The notes under the pieces are model-generated. The model did no database searches, had not been told where the DNA came from, and saw only the letters and a program-made list of their open reading frames with translations. Both the position numbers and the translations under genes were made by a program. Below, piece by piece: positions 1 to 8,182 of a DNA stretch of 64,000 nucleotides. The first letter of the stretch is position 1, and every line of letters starts with the position of its first letter. This DNA is from Terriglobus roseus (GTDB lineage: Bacteria > Acidobacteriota > Terriglobia > Terriglobales > Acidobacteriaceae), in assembly GCF_900105625.1 (NCBI RefSeq), contig NZ_FNSD01000001.1:3286001-3350000 (forward strand). The letters run 5' to 3'.

Positions 1-101
1 GCAAGTTCAAGGATCGTATGCGCCGTAAGCGTCGGCACGACCAAGAGCGCGATGACACGCGCAACGCTATAGCTCTCAAAGGAAAGATGGTTCCAATCCA
101 T
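1..101 (-). CDS. 5' fragment of a hydrophobic protein (truncated by window edge)
   Basis: An open reading frame starts at an ATG complementary to 99-101 and runs off the left edge without a stop (33 codons seen). It begins MDWNHLSFES and turns hydrophobic from about residue 13 (VARVIALLVVPTLTAH), which could be a first membrane helix or an uncleaved signal. A good Shine-Dalgarno sequence (AGGAAAGGAA on the minus strand) lies about 8 bases upstream of the ATG. It would be transcribed divergently from the pilin operon. Function cannot be told from 33 residues. The frame, ribosome-binding site and hydrophobic pattern are seen; that it is a real gene is inferred. Confidence 0.5.
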   Translation of the reverse strand, partial: MDWNHLSFESYSVARVIALLVVPTLTAHTILEL

Positions 102-248
102 GCGGGAATTCCTTTCCTGCGCAGAGCGAACCTGATTCGTCAGCGCATTCAAGAGTGCTCTGACAGAACACCTGCAAGTAGTTTGTAACCTAATCGCCCT
201 AGAGGTTGTATTGGGTTTTGCGCTGCACAACCGATATGTGCAAAGAGT

Positions 249-318
249 GATATCACCGTGGATATCCAAAGCTGTATTTATGTCATGCACATACTTTTTG
301 CGCTAATCCACGGTGATA
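249..318. promoter_or_regulatory. Paired operator-like motif upstream of the Flp pilin gene
   Basis: The 18-mer GATATCACCGTGGATATC at 249-266 contains GATATC twice, 12 bases apart. Its core TATCACCGTGGAT (251-263) recurs as an exact 13-base inverted copy at 306-318. The centres lie about 55 bases apart, close to five helical turns, and the copies end about 93 bases before the pilin ATG. A near-identical 18-mer is found at 12519-12536 in front of the RHH gene. The sequence identity is directly visible; that it is an operator, and for which protein, is inferred. The rest of 102-411 holds no gene that I can support. Confidence 0.55.
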
Positions 319-411
319 GTCTCACCCCAATAGAAGGGCGTGCAGAAATAAAACATCTGCTTCCGCCGAGTAGTTAATGCTACACAAAACCCTCCCCATT
401 AAGGAAAACCA

Positions 412-594
412 ATGAAGAATCTGACCCTGAACGTAAAGAACCTTATCTCTGATGAATCCGGACAGGACCTGATCGAGTACGCGCTGATCGCGTCTCTTAT
501 TGGTTTGGTGGCTGTTACTACACTGACCAGCGTTTCGGGTGCGATCACCGCTGTCTTCGGACGCGTCGTCACTGCCCTCGGCCCCGCCACCTAG
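412..594 (+). CDS. flp: Flp-family type IVb pilin
   Basis: A 60-residue prepilin, the structural subunit of the Tad/Flp pilus. The short charged leader and the segment DESGQDLIEYALIASLIGLVAV (written here only to show the Flp type) are followed by a hydrophobic helix and a Gly/Ala/Thr-rich tail. The family is cleaved by its own prepilin peptidase just before the hydrophobic stretch, and the Glu-Tyr pair (EY) is the Flp hallmark. Length fits the family (50-80). The ATG has an AAGGA ribosome-binding site 8 bases upstream. It is the first gene of the tad operon and is followed by a hairpin at 603-630 that could raise pilin mRNA over the downstream genes. Confidence 0.93.
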   Translation: MKNLTLNVKNLISDESGQDLIEYALIASLIGLVAVTTLTSVSGAITAVFGRVVTALGPAT

Positions 595-602
595 AGACAG
601 GC

Positions 603-630
603 GCGGGGCGGGTTTCGGTACCCGCTCCGC
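603..630 (+). terminator. Hairpin after flp, likely partial terminator or RNA-processing stem
   Basis: GCGGGGCGGGT (603-613) pairs with ACCCGCTCCGC (620-630) with a 6-base loop and one G-U pair. It is followed by a pyrimidine-rich stretch (ctttcctta), not a clean U-run. Placed between the abundant pilin and the low-abundance assembly genes, it could act as an attenuator or a 3' stabilising stem. The pairing is seen; the role is inferred. Confidence 0.5.
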
Positions 631-682
631 ACTGGCTTTCCTTATTCGATGAACTGCGGCACTTGAATCTCTGGACGGTGAC

Positions 683-1216
683 ATGATCAGCATAGAAAAA
701 GATCTTACGTACGCCGCCGCCGCTAATATCGTCGCCCTCACCGCAGCAGTTTGGGATGTGGCGACGCGTAGAATCCCAAATCTTCTTGTGCTGGCCGGCC
801 TTACTGCGGGCCTTGTCCTGCATCTTGTCTACGACGGCTGGCACGGCCTGTTCTCTGCGCTCCTTGCGGGTTTCGTTGCGGGCGCCATCTTTTTTATCTT
901 CTATAGCGCAGGCGGTATGGGAGGCGGCGACGTCAAGCTGATGGCCGCCGTGGCGACGCTTTATGGCTTCGCAAGCATGCCCTATCTATTGGTACTTACA
1001 TCGCTTGCCGGCGGTGTCCTGGCCCTCGCCTTCGCGTTACGGCATCATCGCCTGAAAGAGACCCTCTTCAATGTCGGCACACTCGCTGCGCACCATGCGC
1101 ACGAGGGACTTACGCCGCACGACACGCACCACGTCCGCAACAAGTCATCCCTGCGTCTGCCTTATGGCGTTGCCATTGCTGCGGGATGTCTTCTGGTTGC
1201 AGCGGGGCGTGGCTAA
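683..1216 (+). CDS. cpaA: Prepilin peptidase, A24 family (TadV/CpaA)
   Basis: A 177-residue polytopic aspartic protease that removes the leader of Flp-type prepilins in the inner membrane. The first catalytic Asp lies in AAVWDVATRRIPN (about residue 25). The second lies in the GxGD motif GGMGGGDVKLMAAV (about residue 83). Several hydrophobic segments surround these. It is the short Tad-type enzyme without the N-terminal methylase domain of PilD. CpaB starts 3 bases after its stop, so the two are co-transcribed. The natural substrates are the pilin at 412 and the TadE-type pseudopilins at 10002 and 10451. Confidence 0.93.
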   Translation: MISIEKDLTYAAAANIVALTAAVWDVATRRIPNLLVLAGLTAGLVLHLVYDGWHGLFSALLAGFVAGAIFFIFYSAGGMGGGDVKLMAAVATLYGFASMPYLLVLTSLAGGVLALAFALRHHRLKETLFNVGTLAAHHAHEGLTPHDTHHVRNKSSLRLPYGVAIAAGCLLVAAGRG

Positions 1217-1219
1217 CTT

Positions 1220-2038
1220 ATGATCGCTCGTCGACTTATCCTTGCCCTGTGCGTTGCTATCCTTGTCTCCGGAATTTTCACTTATTTGCTTAGCCGCCGG
1301 TTTTCTAAGTCAGCCCCTGCCGCGGCGCAGTTGCGTTACGTAGCGACCGCGAAGAATCTTGAGGCAGGCCAGATACTGGAAGCGTCCAACCTGACCATGG
1401 TGAACTGGCCCGTCGGTCAGCCGTTGAAAGGCGCTTTTCTTAAGACGGAAGATGTTGTCGGCCGCACGGTGATGTATCCCGTTGCGGGAGGGGAACCGGT
1501 GCTTGACCGCCAGGTCTCTGCGATCGGCGCAGGCACGGGCCTGTCCACGCGGATCCCTCAGGGTATGCGGGCACTCTCTCTGAAGTCCGACCAGGTTGTA
1601 GGCGTTGCAGGCTACCTGCTTCCCGGCACACGAGTCGACGTGCTCGTAACCTTTCACACCCCTGCTTCTCCCGATCCCGTAACGTCGACCGTCTTGCAGG
1701 ACGCGCAGATCCTTACTGCCGGTCAGAAGATGCAGCCCGACCCCGATGGCAAGGCGAGCACCGTGGACGTGGTTACGCTGCTGGTCACACCCGCCGATGC
1801 AGAGAAGGTTGTGCTTGCAAGTGCGCAGGGTACAGTCCACTTCGTACTCCGCAATGGAGCCGATCATGAGTTACATGATGATCCGCCGACACAGCTCTCT
1901 TCGCTGGGTGCAGCGGTTCGTGTAACTCCAGTGGTAAAGGCCGCCCCGGTGAAAACCGTAGCTGCTGTGCCCCAGGGGCCCAAGCCTTATCGCGTAGAAG
2001 TCGTCCGCGGCGACAAGCAGACCATGGAGAACTTCTGA
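1220..2038 (+). CDS. cpaB: Flp pilus assembly protein CpaB/RcpC
   Basis: A 272-residue periplasmic protein with an N-terminal membrane anchor (about residues 5-23). A SAF/beta-clip domain follows (VATAKNLEAGQILEASNLTMVNWP and on), and then the RcpC domain ending in LLVTPADAEKVVLASAQGTVHFVLRN. CpaB/RcpC works with the secretin CpaC in the outer-membrane part of the Tad machine. The SAF domain resembles the antifreeze/FlgA fold, which may touch peptidoglycan. Its stop TGA overlaps the cpaC ATG by one base, indicating translational coupling. Length and motif order are typical of the family. Confidence 0.92.
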   Translation: MIARRLILALCVAILVSGIFTYLLSRRFSKSAPAAAQLRYVATAKNLEAGQILEASNLTMVNWPVGQPLKGAFLKTEDVVGRTVMYPVAGGEPVLDRQVSAIGAGTGLSTRIPQGMRALSLKSDQVVGVAGYLLPGTRVDVLVTFHTPASPDPVTSTVLQDAQILTAGQKMQPDPDGKASTVDVVTLLVTPADAEKVVLASAQGTVHFVLRNGADHELHDDPPTQLSSLGAAVRVTPVVKAAPVKTVAAVPQGPKPYRVEVVRGDKQTMENF

Positions 2039-3486
2039 TGCGCACAAATTTGCTCTCCCTCTGTCTGTCTGCGGCAATGCCAATGGGTCTTTGCGCCACT
2101 CCGATCAGTGCCGCCCAGCAACCGATCGCTGTTGCCGCTGTTACGTCCGCGCCCGCCCCATCTGCTGCCGCGAACGACACGGCCTTTACCAGCACCAGCT
2201 TCTCTGGTGACATGCAGCACATTACGGTCGGTCGATCCATATCGCTGCGGACGGCGCACCGGCTCGCGAAGGTATATGTCACCAATCCCGCAGTCCTGTA
2301 TGCGTATACGGCGAACCCCAATGAGGTTTTGTTGACGTCCAAGCAGCCCGGCATCAGTTCTGTCGCGCTCTGGGATGAGGCGGGTGGATCGCAGACGTAC
2401 CTCTTCTCGTCCGACATCGACACGGAAACGCTGCGTAAGTCCATTCAAGGCGCCATGCCCACCGAAGACATCCATGTGCAGTCTGAAGAGGGGCGCGTTG
2501 TTCTCTCCGGCAGTGTCACCACAGCGGCTGTCTATGACGCGGCTTACAAGATGGCAGGACTGTATTCGAAGGATGTCTCCAATACCCTGGTCGTGAATTC
2601 ATCCGCGATCAAGCAGGTGAAGTTGAAGGTGCGCATCATTGAGGTCGACCGTTCCAAGCTGGATCAGTTTGCCTTTAATTTCTTCAACGCGGGCGGCAAC
2701 ATACTGGGCCAGACCACCACGACGCAGTTTCCATCCACGCTCAACGCATCTACAAGCGGATCTTCCAGCAGTAGCAGTGGTGGCGGTGTAAATTCCACGG
2801 CTGGCAACAAAAGCGTCTCTGTCACGAATCCGTTGAACTTCCTGCTCTACAGCTCGCAACTCAATGTGGGCGCTACGTTACAGGACCTGGCGTCGCGACA
2901 GCTTCTGCAGATTCTTGCTGAACCCACGATCACCACACTGAGCGGAGAAAAGGCTAACTTCCTCGCTGGTGGTGAATTTCCATTCCCCGTCGTGCAGGGT
3001 GGGGCGGGCGGACTTACTTCCATCACGATCCAGTTCCGTCCTTACGGCGTGAAGCTGGAGTTTCTGCCGCTTGTGAATCCGGATGGCACCATTCAATTGA
3101 AGGTAGCGCCGGAGGTCAGTGCGCTGGATTACACCAACGCGGTGCAGATCAGCGGTTACACCATTCCGGCCATCTCCACACGGCGTGCAGAAACGCAGGT
3201 AATCCTTCGCAGCGGTCAAAGCTTCGCCATCTCCGGCCTGCTGGATAAGCGGACCACGGACCAACTCGGCAAGACACCCGGCATCGCAAGCGTTCCAGTG
3301 CTGGGAGCACTGTTCAAGTCGAAAGACATCAAGCGATCCACGACAGAGATTCTCGTCCTCGTTACCCCAGAGATAGTGGATCCTATGTCGGCTGCTCCGA
3401 CCTGGGTGGAACCAACCTCTCCGGTTCCGACGCTGGATGAAAAAGAATTCGATCAGGCAATGCCAAAGATCAAGCCGAAAAATTAG
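2038..3486 (+). CDS. cpaC: Tad pilus secretin CpaC/RcpA
   Basis: A 482-residue outer-membrane secretin. Order of parts: signal peptide (about 1-25, ending ATPISAAQQ); an N-terminal pilus-assembly domain (ITVGRSISLRTA, followed by the AVLYAYTANPNEVLLTSKQPG region, about 65-120); a BON-like segment (GRVVLSGSVTTAAVYDAA, about 150); and the secretin core (about 200-450), with ILAEPTITTLSGEKANFLAGG and the C-terminal ILVLVTPEIVDP. It contains a Ser/Gly-rich insertion near residue 240. It would form the ring through which the Flp pilus crosses the outer membrane. tadZ starts 8 bases downstream behind an AGGAG site. Confidence 0.95.
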   Translation: MRTNLLSLCLSAAMPMGLCATPISAAQQPIAVAAVTSAPAPSAAANDTAFTSTSFSGDMQHITVGRSISLRTAHRLAKVYVTNPAVLYAYTANPNEVLLTSKQPGISSVALWDEAGGSQTYLFSSDIDTETLRKSIQGAMPTEDIHVQSEEGRVVLSGSVTTAAVYDAAYKMAGLYSKDVSNTLVVNSSAIKQVKLKVRIIEVDRSKLDQFAFNFFNAGGNILGQTTTTQFPSTLNASTSGSSSSSSGGGVNSTAGNKSVSVTNPLNFLLYSSQLNVGATLQDLASRQLLQILAEPTITTLSGEKANFLAGGEFPFPVVQGGAGGLTSITIQFRPYGVKLEFLPLVNPDGTIQLKVAPEVSALDYTNAVQISGYTIPAISTRRAETQVILRSGQSFAISGLLDKRTTDQLGKTPGIASVPVLGALFKSKDIKRSTTEILVLVTPEIVDPMSAAPTWVEPTSPVPTLDEKEFDQAMPKIKPKN

Positions 3487-3494
3487 GAGCATTT

Positions 3495-4781
3495 ATGACA
3501 GGAGATCATTCGTTGAACAACGCAACTTACAACGAGGATGGGCTCTCCGTCGTGGTGCTCACCGTGGCCCTGGAGTCGGGCGGGGCAGATCTGGTGGAAG
3601 AGGCCGTTCACCAGAAGCACTGGAACGCGGCGAACTCGCGTCACAAGCATTACATCTCCGGAGCGAGACGGCCCGCCTTTGCTCTGGGCCTGAAGCCTTC
3701 CAATCAGTATGTGGCGTTGGTGAATTTCGATCAGTCCGTCGAACAGGCATCGGAGGCTGCGCGTTATCTCTCGCAGACCTTTGCGGGACATGTGACGGTG
3801 GTAGCGGTAGCCGCATCGCTCAATCCGGAAATCATGCTGGCAGCAATGCGAGCCGGCTGCAGTGAATTCCTTTCCGATTTGAAATCGACGGAATTGCGGG
3901 AGCTATTTGACCGCCTTGAGACGCGATGGATAAATACCGAAACCGTCGAGCCGGCACCCCAGGGATCCATCCTGTCGCTATTTGGAACCAAGGGTGGCGT
4001 GGGTACCACGACACTCGCAGTGCATCTCGCCATGTTCCTCGTGCAATGCCATGGCAAGCGCACGCTGTTGATCGATCAACGCCGTGAGCTGGGCCACGTC
4101 TGCGTCTATCTGGGGATAGATGGAAGCCGATGCCTTTTCAGCGAAGTGGTACGTAACTTCAACCGTCTGGATAGCGAACTGTTGAGTGGGTTCGTCGGTC
4201 ATCACAGCAGCGGTCTTGACATTCTTTCCTCGACCGATATCAGCGGCTCGGGCGCTTCCGTCAACGGGGACGCCGTCGCACGTACACTGGCATTTCTTCG
4301 GAGCGAGTATGACTACGTCGTCGTTGACGGCGGCCCCCCGGTCGATGAGACGTCCGTTGCGGTACTCGAAGCGTCGTCGCACCTGTACGTCATAGCCAGC
4401 CCTGAGATTGGTGCGGTGCGTGACCTCTCTCGTTACATCGACAGGCTGGCTCCAATCGATTCGTTTTCCGAGAAGATCAAGGTTGTGCTGAATCGCTCCG
4501 ATGCACAGCATGCCATCCACATTGACCAGATCGAGAAGGCAGTGAAGATGCCGGTTGCGATTCAACTACCGGACTGTTATGCGGAGCTGGTTCGTTCCCA
4601 CAACCTTGGCGAGCCGATCTCTCCCAGTGCGAAATCCGCCATGGCGCAAGCCGTGGTGAAATGGGCAGATTCGATCGTGGGTAGTTCCAGCCGAATCAAG
4701 GCCAATCCCAAAAAGAATGGTCTGTTCTCGCTGCTTAAGCAAGGTTTGCCGCCGCGCGTAGCGGTAACGCGCGCGAACTGA
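3495..4781 (+). CDS. cpaE: CpaE/TadZ-family pilus localisation ATPase
   Basis: A 428-residue MinD/ParA-like protein. The N-terminal third (about 1-140) looks like the atypical receiver domain of TadZ. The MinD-type domain starts at ILSLFGTKGGVGTTTLAVHLA (about 155), with LLIDQRRELG and YVVVDGGPP as the Walker A' and B regions. In the deviant Walker A the first Lys (KGG) is kept, but the usual second Lys before TT is Thr (GVGTTT), a change also known in TadZ proteins and likely to weaken hydrolysis. TadZ places the Tad machine at a cell pole. The start is supported by AGGAG nine bases upstream. Confidence 0.9.
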   Translation: MTGDHSLNNATYNEDGLSVVVLTVALESGGADLVEEAVHQKHWNAANSRHKHYISGARRPAFALGLKPSNQYVALVNFDQSVEQASEAARYLSQTFAGHVTVVAVAASLNPEIMLAAMRAGCSEFLSDLKSTELRELFDRLETRWINTETVEPAPQGSILSLFGTKGGVGTTTLAVHLAMFLVQCHGKRTLLIDQRRELGHVCVYLGIDGSRCLFSEVVRNFNRLDSELLSGFVGHHSSGLDILSSTDISGSGASVNGDAVARTLAFLRSEYDYVVVDGGPPVDETSVAVLEASSHLYVIASPEIGAVRDLSRYIDRLAPIDSFSEKIKVVLNRSDAQHAIHIDQIEKAVKMPVAIQLPDCYAELVRSHNLGEPISPSAKSAMAQAVVKWADSIVGSSSRIKANPKKNGLFSLLKQGLPPRVAVTRAN

Positions 4782-4793
4782 TCGGGGATATAG

Positions 4794-6137
4794 ATGGCGA
4801 CATCGGATGCCTTATTCTCACGGCCGAGTACCGCGCCTTCGCGCATAAGCCGCGGCGTGCCCGATAGCGTGCAGCAACACCTGAAATCGGTGGTGCACCG
4901 TGAGCTTGTCCAGCGGCTCGACCTGGATCGCCTGGGCGAGATGAATGAGACACGCGCCGGTCAGCAGCAACTGCTGCTGACAATCCAGCGCCTGATCGGC
5001 GAGCAGACCGTGCCGCTGAGCGGTGCGGAACGCGATAAGCTCTCGCAGGAAATTCTGGACGAGGTCTTTGGCCTCGGTCCCATCGAGCCGCTGCTGAGCG
5101 ACTCGACCGTCAGCGATATTCTCGTCAATACCTACAGTTCGGTGTACGTGGAACGTCGCGGTGTGCTTGAACTTACCGACGTTGTCTTCAAAGACAACCG
5201 TCACCTGATGCACATCATCGACAAGATCGTCTCGGCGGTCGGCAGACGTGTCGATGAATCCTCACCCATGGTGGATGCACGTCTCGCCGATGGCTCCCGT
5301 GTCAATGTCATCATTCCTCCGCTTGCCATCGACGGTCCCATTCTTTCCATCCGTCGTTTTGGCAGCACGCCACTGGGTCCCGAAGATCTGCTGCGCACGC
5401 AGATGCTCACGAAGCCGATGCTGGAGCTGTTGCAACGCGCGGTAGAGGCACGCATTAACATTGTCGTCTCAGGCGGCACGGGCGCTGGTAAGACCACGCT
5501 CTTGAATGTCCTCTCTGGCTTCATCTCCAGCAAGGAACGCATCGTGACGATTGAAGATTCTGCCGAGTTGCTGATGCGGCAGGACCACGTGGTTCGGCTG
5601 GAGACGCGACCACCCAACATGGAGGGCCGTGGCGCGGTACGTCAACGCGAGTTGATGATCAACGCGCTCCGTATGCGGCCCGACCGCATTGTGCTGGGCG
5701 AGGTGCGCGGCGAAGAGACCATTGACATGTTGCAGGCCATGAACACCGGCCATGACGGGTCACTGACAACCATCCACTCCAATTCACCGCGCGATGCGCT
5801 CGCCCGCATGGAAACCATGGCCATGATGGGTGAGATTCGCCTGCCGGAGTCAGCTATCCGCGCGCAGATTGCTTCCGCCATTCACATGGTCGTGCAGGTT
5901 GCCCGCATGGGCGATGGATCGCGCCGTATCACGCACATCACGGAACTTACCGGCGCTTACAGCGAAGCCATCAGCATGAATGACCTGTTCCTTTTCGAGA
6001 GGAAAGGTATGGGCGCCAACGGGAAGCTACGTGGTCGCTTTTACTCCACGGGCATCATGCCGCGGTTCGCAGAGAAGCTGACCGCAGCGGGCATCGCGTT
6101 ACCGGCGGGACTGGTCAACCATTCGGTGGAGATCTGA
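4794..6137 (+). CDS. cpaF: Secretion ATPase CpaF/TadA
   Basis: A 447-residue hexameric ATPase of the type II/IV secretion superfamily that drives Flp pilus extension from the cytoplasm. Visible motifs are Walker [14 protein letters not shown] (about 228), the Asp/His-box region, [16 protein letters not shown], the Walker B region [14 protein letters not shown] (about 298), and [17 protein letters not shown] (about 318). The N-terminal domain has [21 protein letters not shown], typical of CpaF. It lies 12 bases after cpaE and 8 before tadB, inside one operon. The partners would be TadB and TadC in the inner membrane. Confidence 0.96.
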   Translation: MATSDALFSRPSTAPSRISRGVPDSVQQHLKSVVHRELVQRLDLDRLGEMNETRAGQQQLLLTIQRLIGEQTVPLSGAERDKLSQEILDEVFGLGPIEPLLSDSTVSDILVNTYSSVYVERRGVLELTDVVFKDNRHLMHIIDKIVSAVGRRVDESSPMVDARLADGSRVNVIIPPLAIDGPILSIRRFGSTPLGPEDLLRTQMLTKPMLELLQRAVEARINIVVSGGTGAGKTTLLNVLSGFISSKERIVTIEDSAELLMRQDHVVRLETRPPNMEGRGAVRQRELMINALRMRPDRIVLGEVRGEETIDMLQAMNTGHDGSLTTIHSNSPRDALARMETMAMMGEIRLPESAIRAQIASAIHMVVQVARMGDGSRRITHITELTGAYSEAISMNDLFLFERKGMGANGKLRGRFYSTGIMPRFAEKLTAAGIALPAGLVNHSVEI

Positions 6138-6145
6138 GGGATGCT

Positions 6146-7114
6146 ATGACACTGCTCATTCTCGTCTTCCTCACCATGCTCATCATGTGCTTCAGCGTGC
6201 TTGCCGTGATGCTGCGTCCGCGGCCTGAGCAGACTGCCCTTACGGATCGTTTGGCTACACTCGTGTCGCAGGACGCTGTCACCGTCGGCAATGCGGAACT
6301 CCTGCTGAAGCCGTCGTCGCAAACAGGTACGTTCGGTTGGGCCGAAGACCTGCTGGCAGGCGCGCGCGTCTTTGAGTCGTTACGGGTTCTCACACTGCAG
6401 GCCAAGGTGACGAGTTCCGTGTCGACCCTGCTGCTCACGTGTGCCGTGGTCGGGGCCGGGACGCTGCTGCTCGCCTATGTTGTTACTGGCAACATTCTGG
6501 TTGCGATCGGTGCTGGTGCATGTCTCGCCTATCTACCGATTCTTCGGCTGCAGATACGGCGCAATCGTCGCGTTGCCGCATTCGATGCGGTGCTGCCAGA
6601 TGCGATCGAACTCTGCGCGCGGTCGTTGCGCGCAGGACATTCCTTGATCGGTGCAATTGGCAATGTCGCGGATGAAGGTCCGGAGCCCGTGAAGTCAGAG
6701 TTTGCGGAAGTCTTCCGATTGCAAAACTTCGGTCTGCCTATCCGCGACGCGCTGACTCAGTTGATGGACCGCATGCCTTCTGCGGACCTCCGCGTCGTCG
6801 TCACGGGAATCATGGTGCAGAAAGATACCGGCGGCAATCTCGCCGAGATCATGGACCACATCACCAACCTGGTGCGTGATCGTATGCGCATCAAGGGAGA
6901 CATACGGGTTCACACTGCGCAGGGGCGGCTCACCGGCTGGATCCTCTGCCTGCTGCCCGTCATCCTTCTTGGCGTCATCAACCTGGTAAATCCCGGCTAC
7001 TCGTCCTTGTTGTTTCGCGATCCCGAAGGGCAGAAGTGGCTCTATCGTGCCCTCGTCCTTATGATCTTCGGCGGTCTGATCATCCGTCACATTGTGAAAG
7101 GGATCGAGGTCTAG
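6146..7114 (+). CDS. tadB: Tad inner-membrane platform protein TadB
   Basis: A 322-residue protein with a T2SSF (GspF/PilC-type) domain. One N-terminal helix (about 1-22) is followed by two helices near 90-135. A cytoplasmic segment carries the signature LPDAIELCARSLRAGHSL and, later, QKDTGGNLAEIMDHITNLVRDR. Two C-terminal helices sit near 260-315. TadB forms the platform that couples CpaF to pilin polymerisation. GAGGG precedes the ATG. Gene order tadA-tadB-tadC is the conserved core of Tad systems. Confidence 0.93.
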   Translation: MTLLILVFLTMLIMCFSVLAVMLRPRPEQTALTDRLATLVSQDAVTVGNAELLLKPSSQTGTFGWAEDLLAGARVFESLRVLTLQAKVTSSVSTLLLTCAVVGAGTLLLAYVVTGNILVAIGAGACLAYLPILRLQIRRNRRVAAFDAVLPDAIELCARSLRAGHSLIGAIGNVADEGPEPVKSEFAEVFRLQNFGLPIRDALTQLMDRMPSADLRVVVTGIMVQKDTGGNLAEIMDHITNLVRDRMRIKGDIRVHTAQGRLTGWILCLLPVILLGVINLVNPGYSSLLFRDPEGQKWLYRALVLMIFGGLIIRHIVKGIEV

Positions 7115-7116
7115 CC

Positions 7117-8019
7117 ATGGAGATCGCCTTACTTTTCGCAGCAGCATTTACCGTCTTCTGTATCTCGGCCCTGGTCATGGCCCCGGTCTTGTTGCGTCCC
7201 GATGCTGAGGCGCGCCGCATTCAATTCGTGGTTGCAACGGAGAGGCCGGATCGCCGTCACATCACGCAGAAAGAACGGCTTGAAGAAGGCGTGTTGATGT
7301 TATCGCGCGGGCTGCGCGAGCGCCTGGGTATCTCGCTGAGTGCGGGCTTGCAGAAGCGCCTGACACTCGCGGGCATACGGACTGCTTCAGCACCCGATAT
7401 TTTCTTTGCCGCACAGTGCCTGCTGCCGCTGCTGGGTGCATTTCTGGCCAGCTTCATCGACGGCAATACCTGGTTCTGGATTTTTGCGCTCGGTGTCGTC
7501 GGCTATGCGTCTCCGAACGTATGGCTGACAGAGACGATCCGTCGTCGCAGGGAGCGAATTCGCCGTAGCCTGCCGGACACGATTGACTTGCTCGTCATCT
7601 GCGTCGACGCGGGTCTCGGGATGGACCAAGCCCTGTTGAGAGTTAGTAAAGAACTCGCGATGAGTCACGGAGACATGCAGGATGAATTGATGCGCGTCCA
7701 GTTGGAACAGCAGGCAGGCAGGCCGCGCATGGAGGCATGGCAGCATCTGGCGGAACGTGTGAAGTTGACCGAGATCACCGCGTTCGTCAGCATGCTCAAC
7801 CAGACGGAACGCTTTGGAACTCCGATTGTGCGTGCGCTCAGTCGCTTCTCCGCAGACCTTCGCCTCAAGCGAAAACAGCACGCGGAAGAAGCAGCTGCGA
7901 AGACAAAGATCAAAATCATATTTCCTCTTGTGTTCTGTATTTTCCCCTGTCTGTTTATCGTGCTGCTCGCACCTGCCGTGCTCTCTATCGCCAGTTCGCT
8001 CAACAGTGCCGCGAAGTAA
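7117..8019 (+). CDS. tadC: Tad inner-membrane platform protein TadC
   Basis: About 300 residues with a second T2SSF domain: LPDTIDLLVICVDAGLGMDQALLRVSKE (about 150-178, shown only as the family signature), followed by ERFGTPIVRALSRFSADLRLKRKQHAEEAAAKTKIKI and a C-terminal helix. The chosen ATG at 7117 lies two bases after the tadB stop and begins MEIALLFAAAF, a membrane helix. The open frame extends upstream to 7036, but that part overlaps tadB and has no family character. TadB and TadC are thought to form the platform together. TadD, often found next in other Tad loci, is absent here. Confidence 0.92.
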   Translation: MEIALLFAAAFTVFCISALVMAPVLLRPDAEARRIQFVVATERPDRRHITQKERLEEGVLMLSRGLRERLGISLSAGLQKRLTLAGIRTASAPDIFFAAQCLLPLLGAFLASFIDGNTWFWIFALGVVGYASPNVWLTETIRRRRERIRRSLPDTIDLLVICVDAGLGMDQALLRVSKELAMSHGDMQDELMRVQLEQQAGRPRMEAWQHLAERVKLTEITAFVSMLNQTERFGTPIVRALSRFSADLRLKRKQHAEEAAAKTKIKIIFPLVFCIFPCLFIVLLAPAVLSIASSLNSAAK

Positions 8020-8063
8020 GGACAGTTCACGCTTCAATCTCTCTGGAAGGAGGAATCGCCGAT

Positions 8064-8159
8064 ATGGACCCGATTAGCCTGGTACGCATTGCCGCCGCTG
8101 TTCTCGCCGTTCTCGTACTCGCAGTTATTGTCTATCGCCGTAAGAAGAGCTCCATCTAA
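8064..8159 (+). CDS. 31-residue single-helix membrane peptide in the tad operon
   Basis: A small gene with a very strong ribosome-binding site (GGAAGGAGG, 10 bases before the ATG), in line with the operon. The product is a short polar start (MDPIS), one hydrophobic helix of about 18 residues (LVRIAAAVLAVLVLAVIV) and a basic tail (YRRKKSSI), so N-out/C-in by the positive-inside rule. I recognise no family. Given its position between tadC and the DUF192 gene, it may be an accessory of the inner-membrane platform; that is inference. It is not a prepilin, because the Glu-5 motif and leader are missing. Confidence 0.68.
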   Translation: MDPISLVRIAAAVLAVLVLAVIVYRRKKSSI

Positions 8160-8182
8160 CGCACTTCTCTTGAGGTCGCCTT

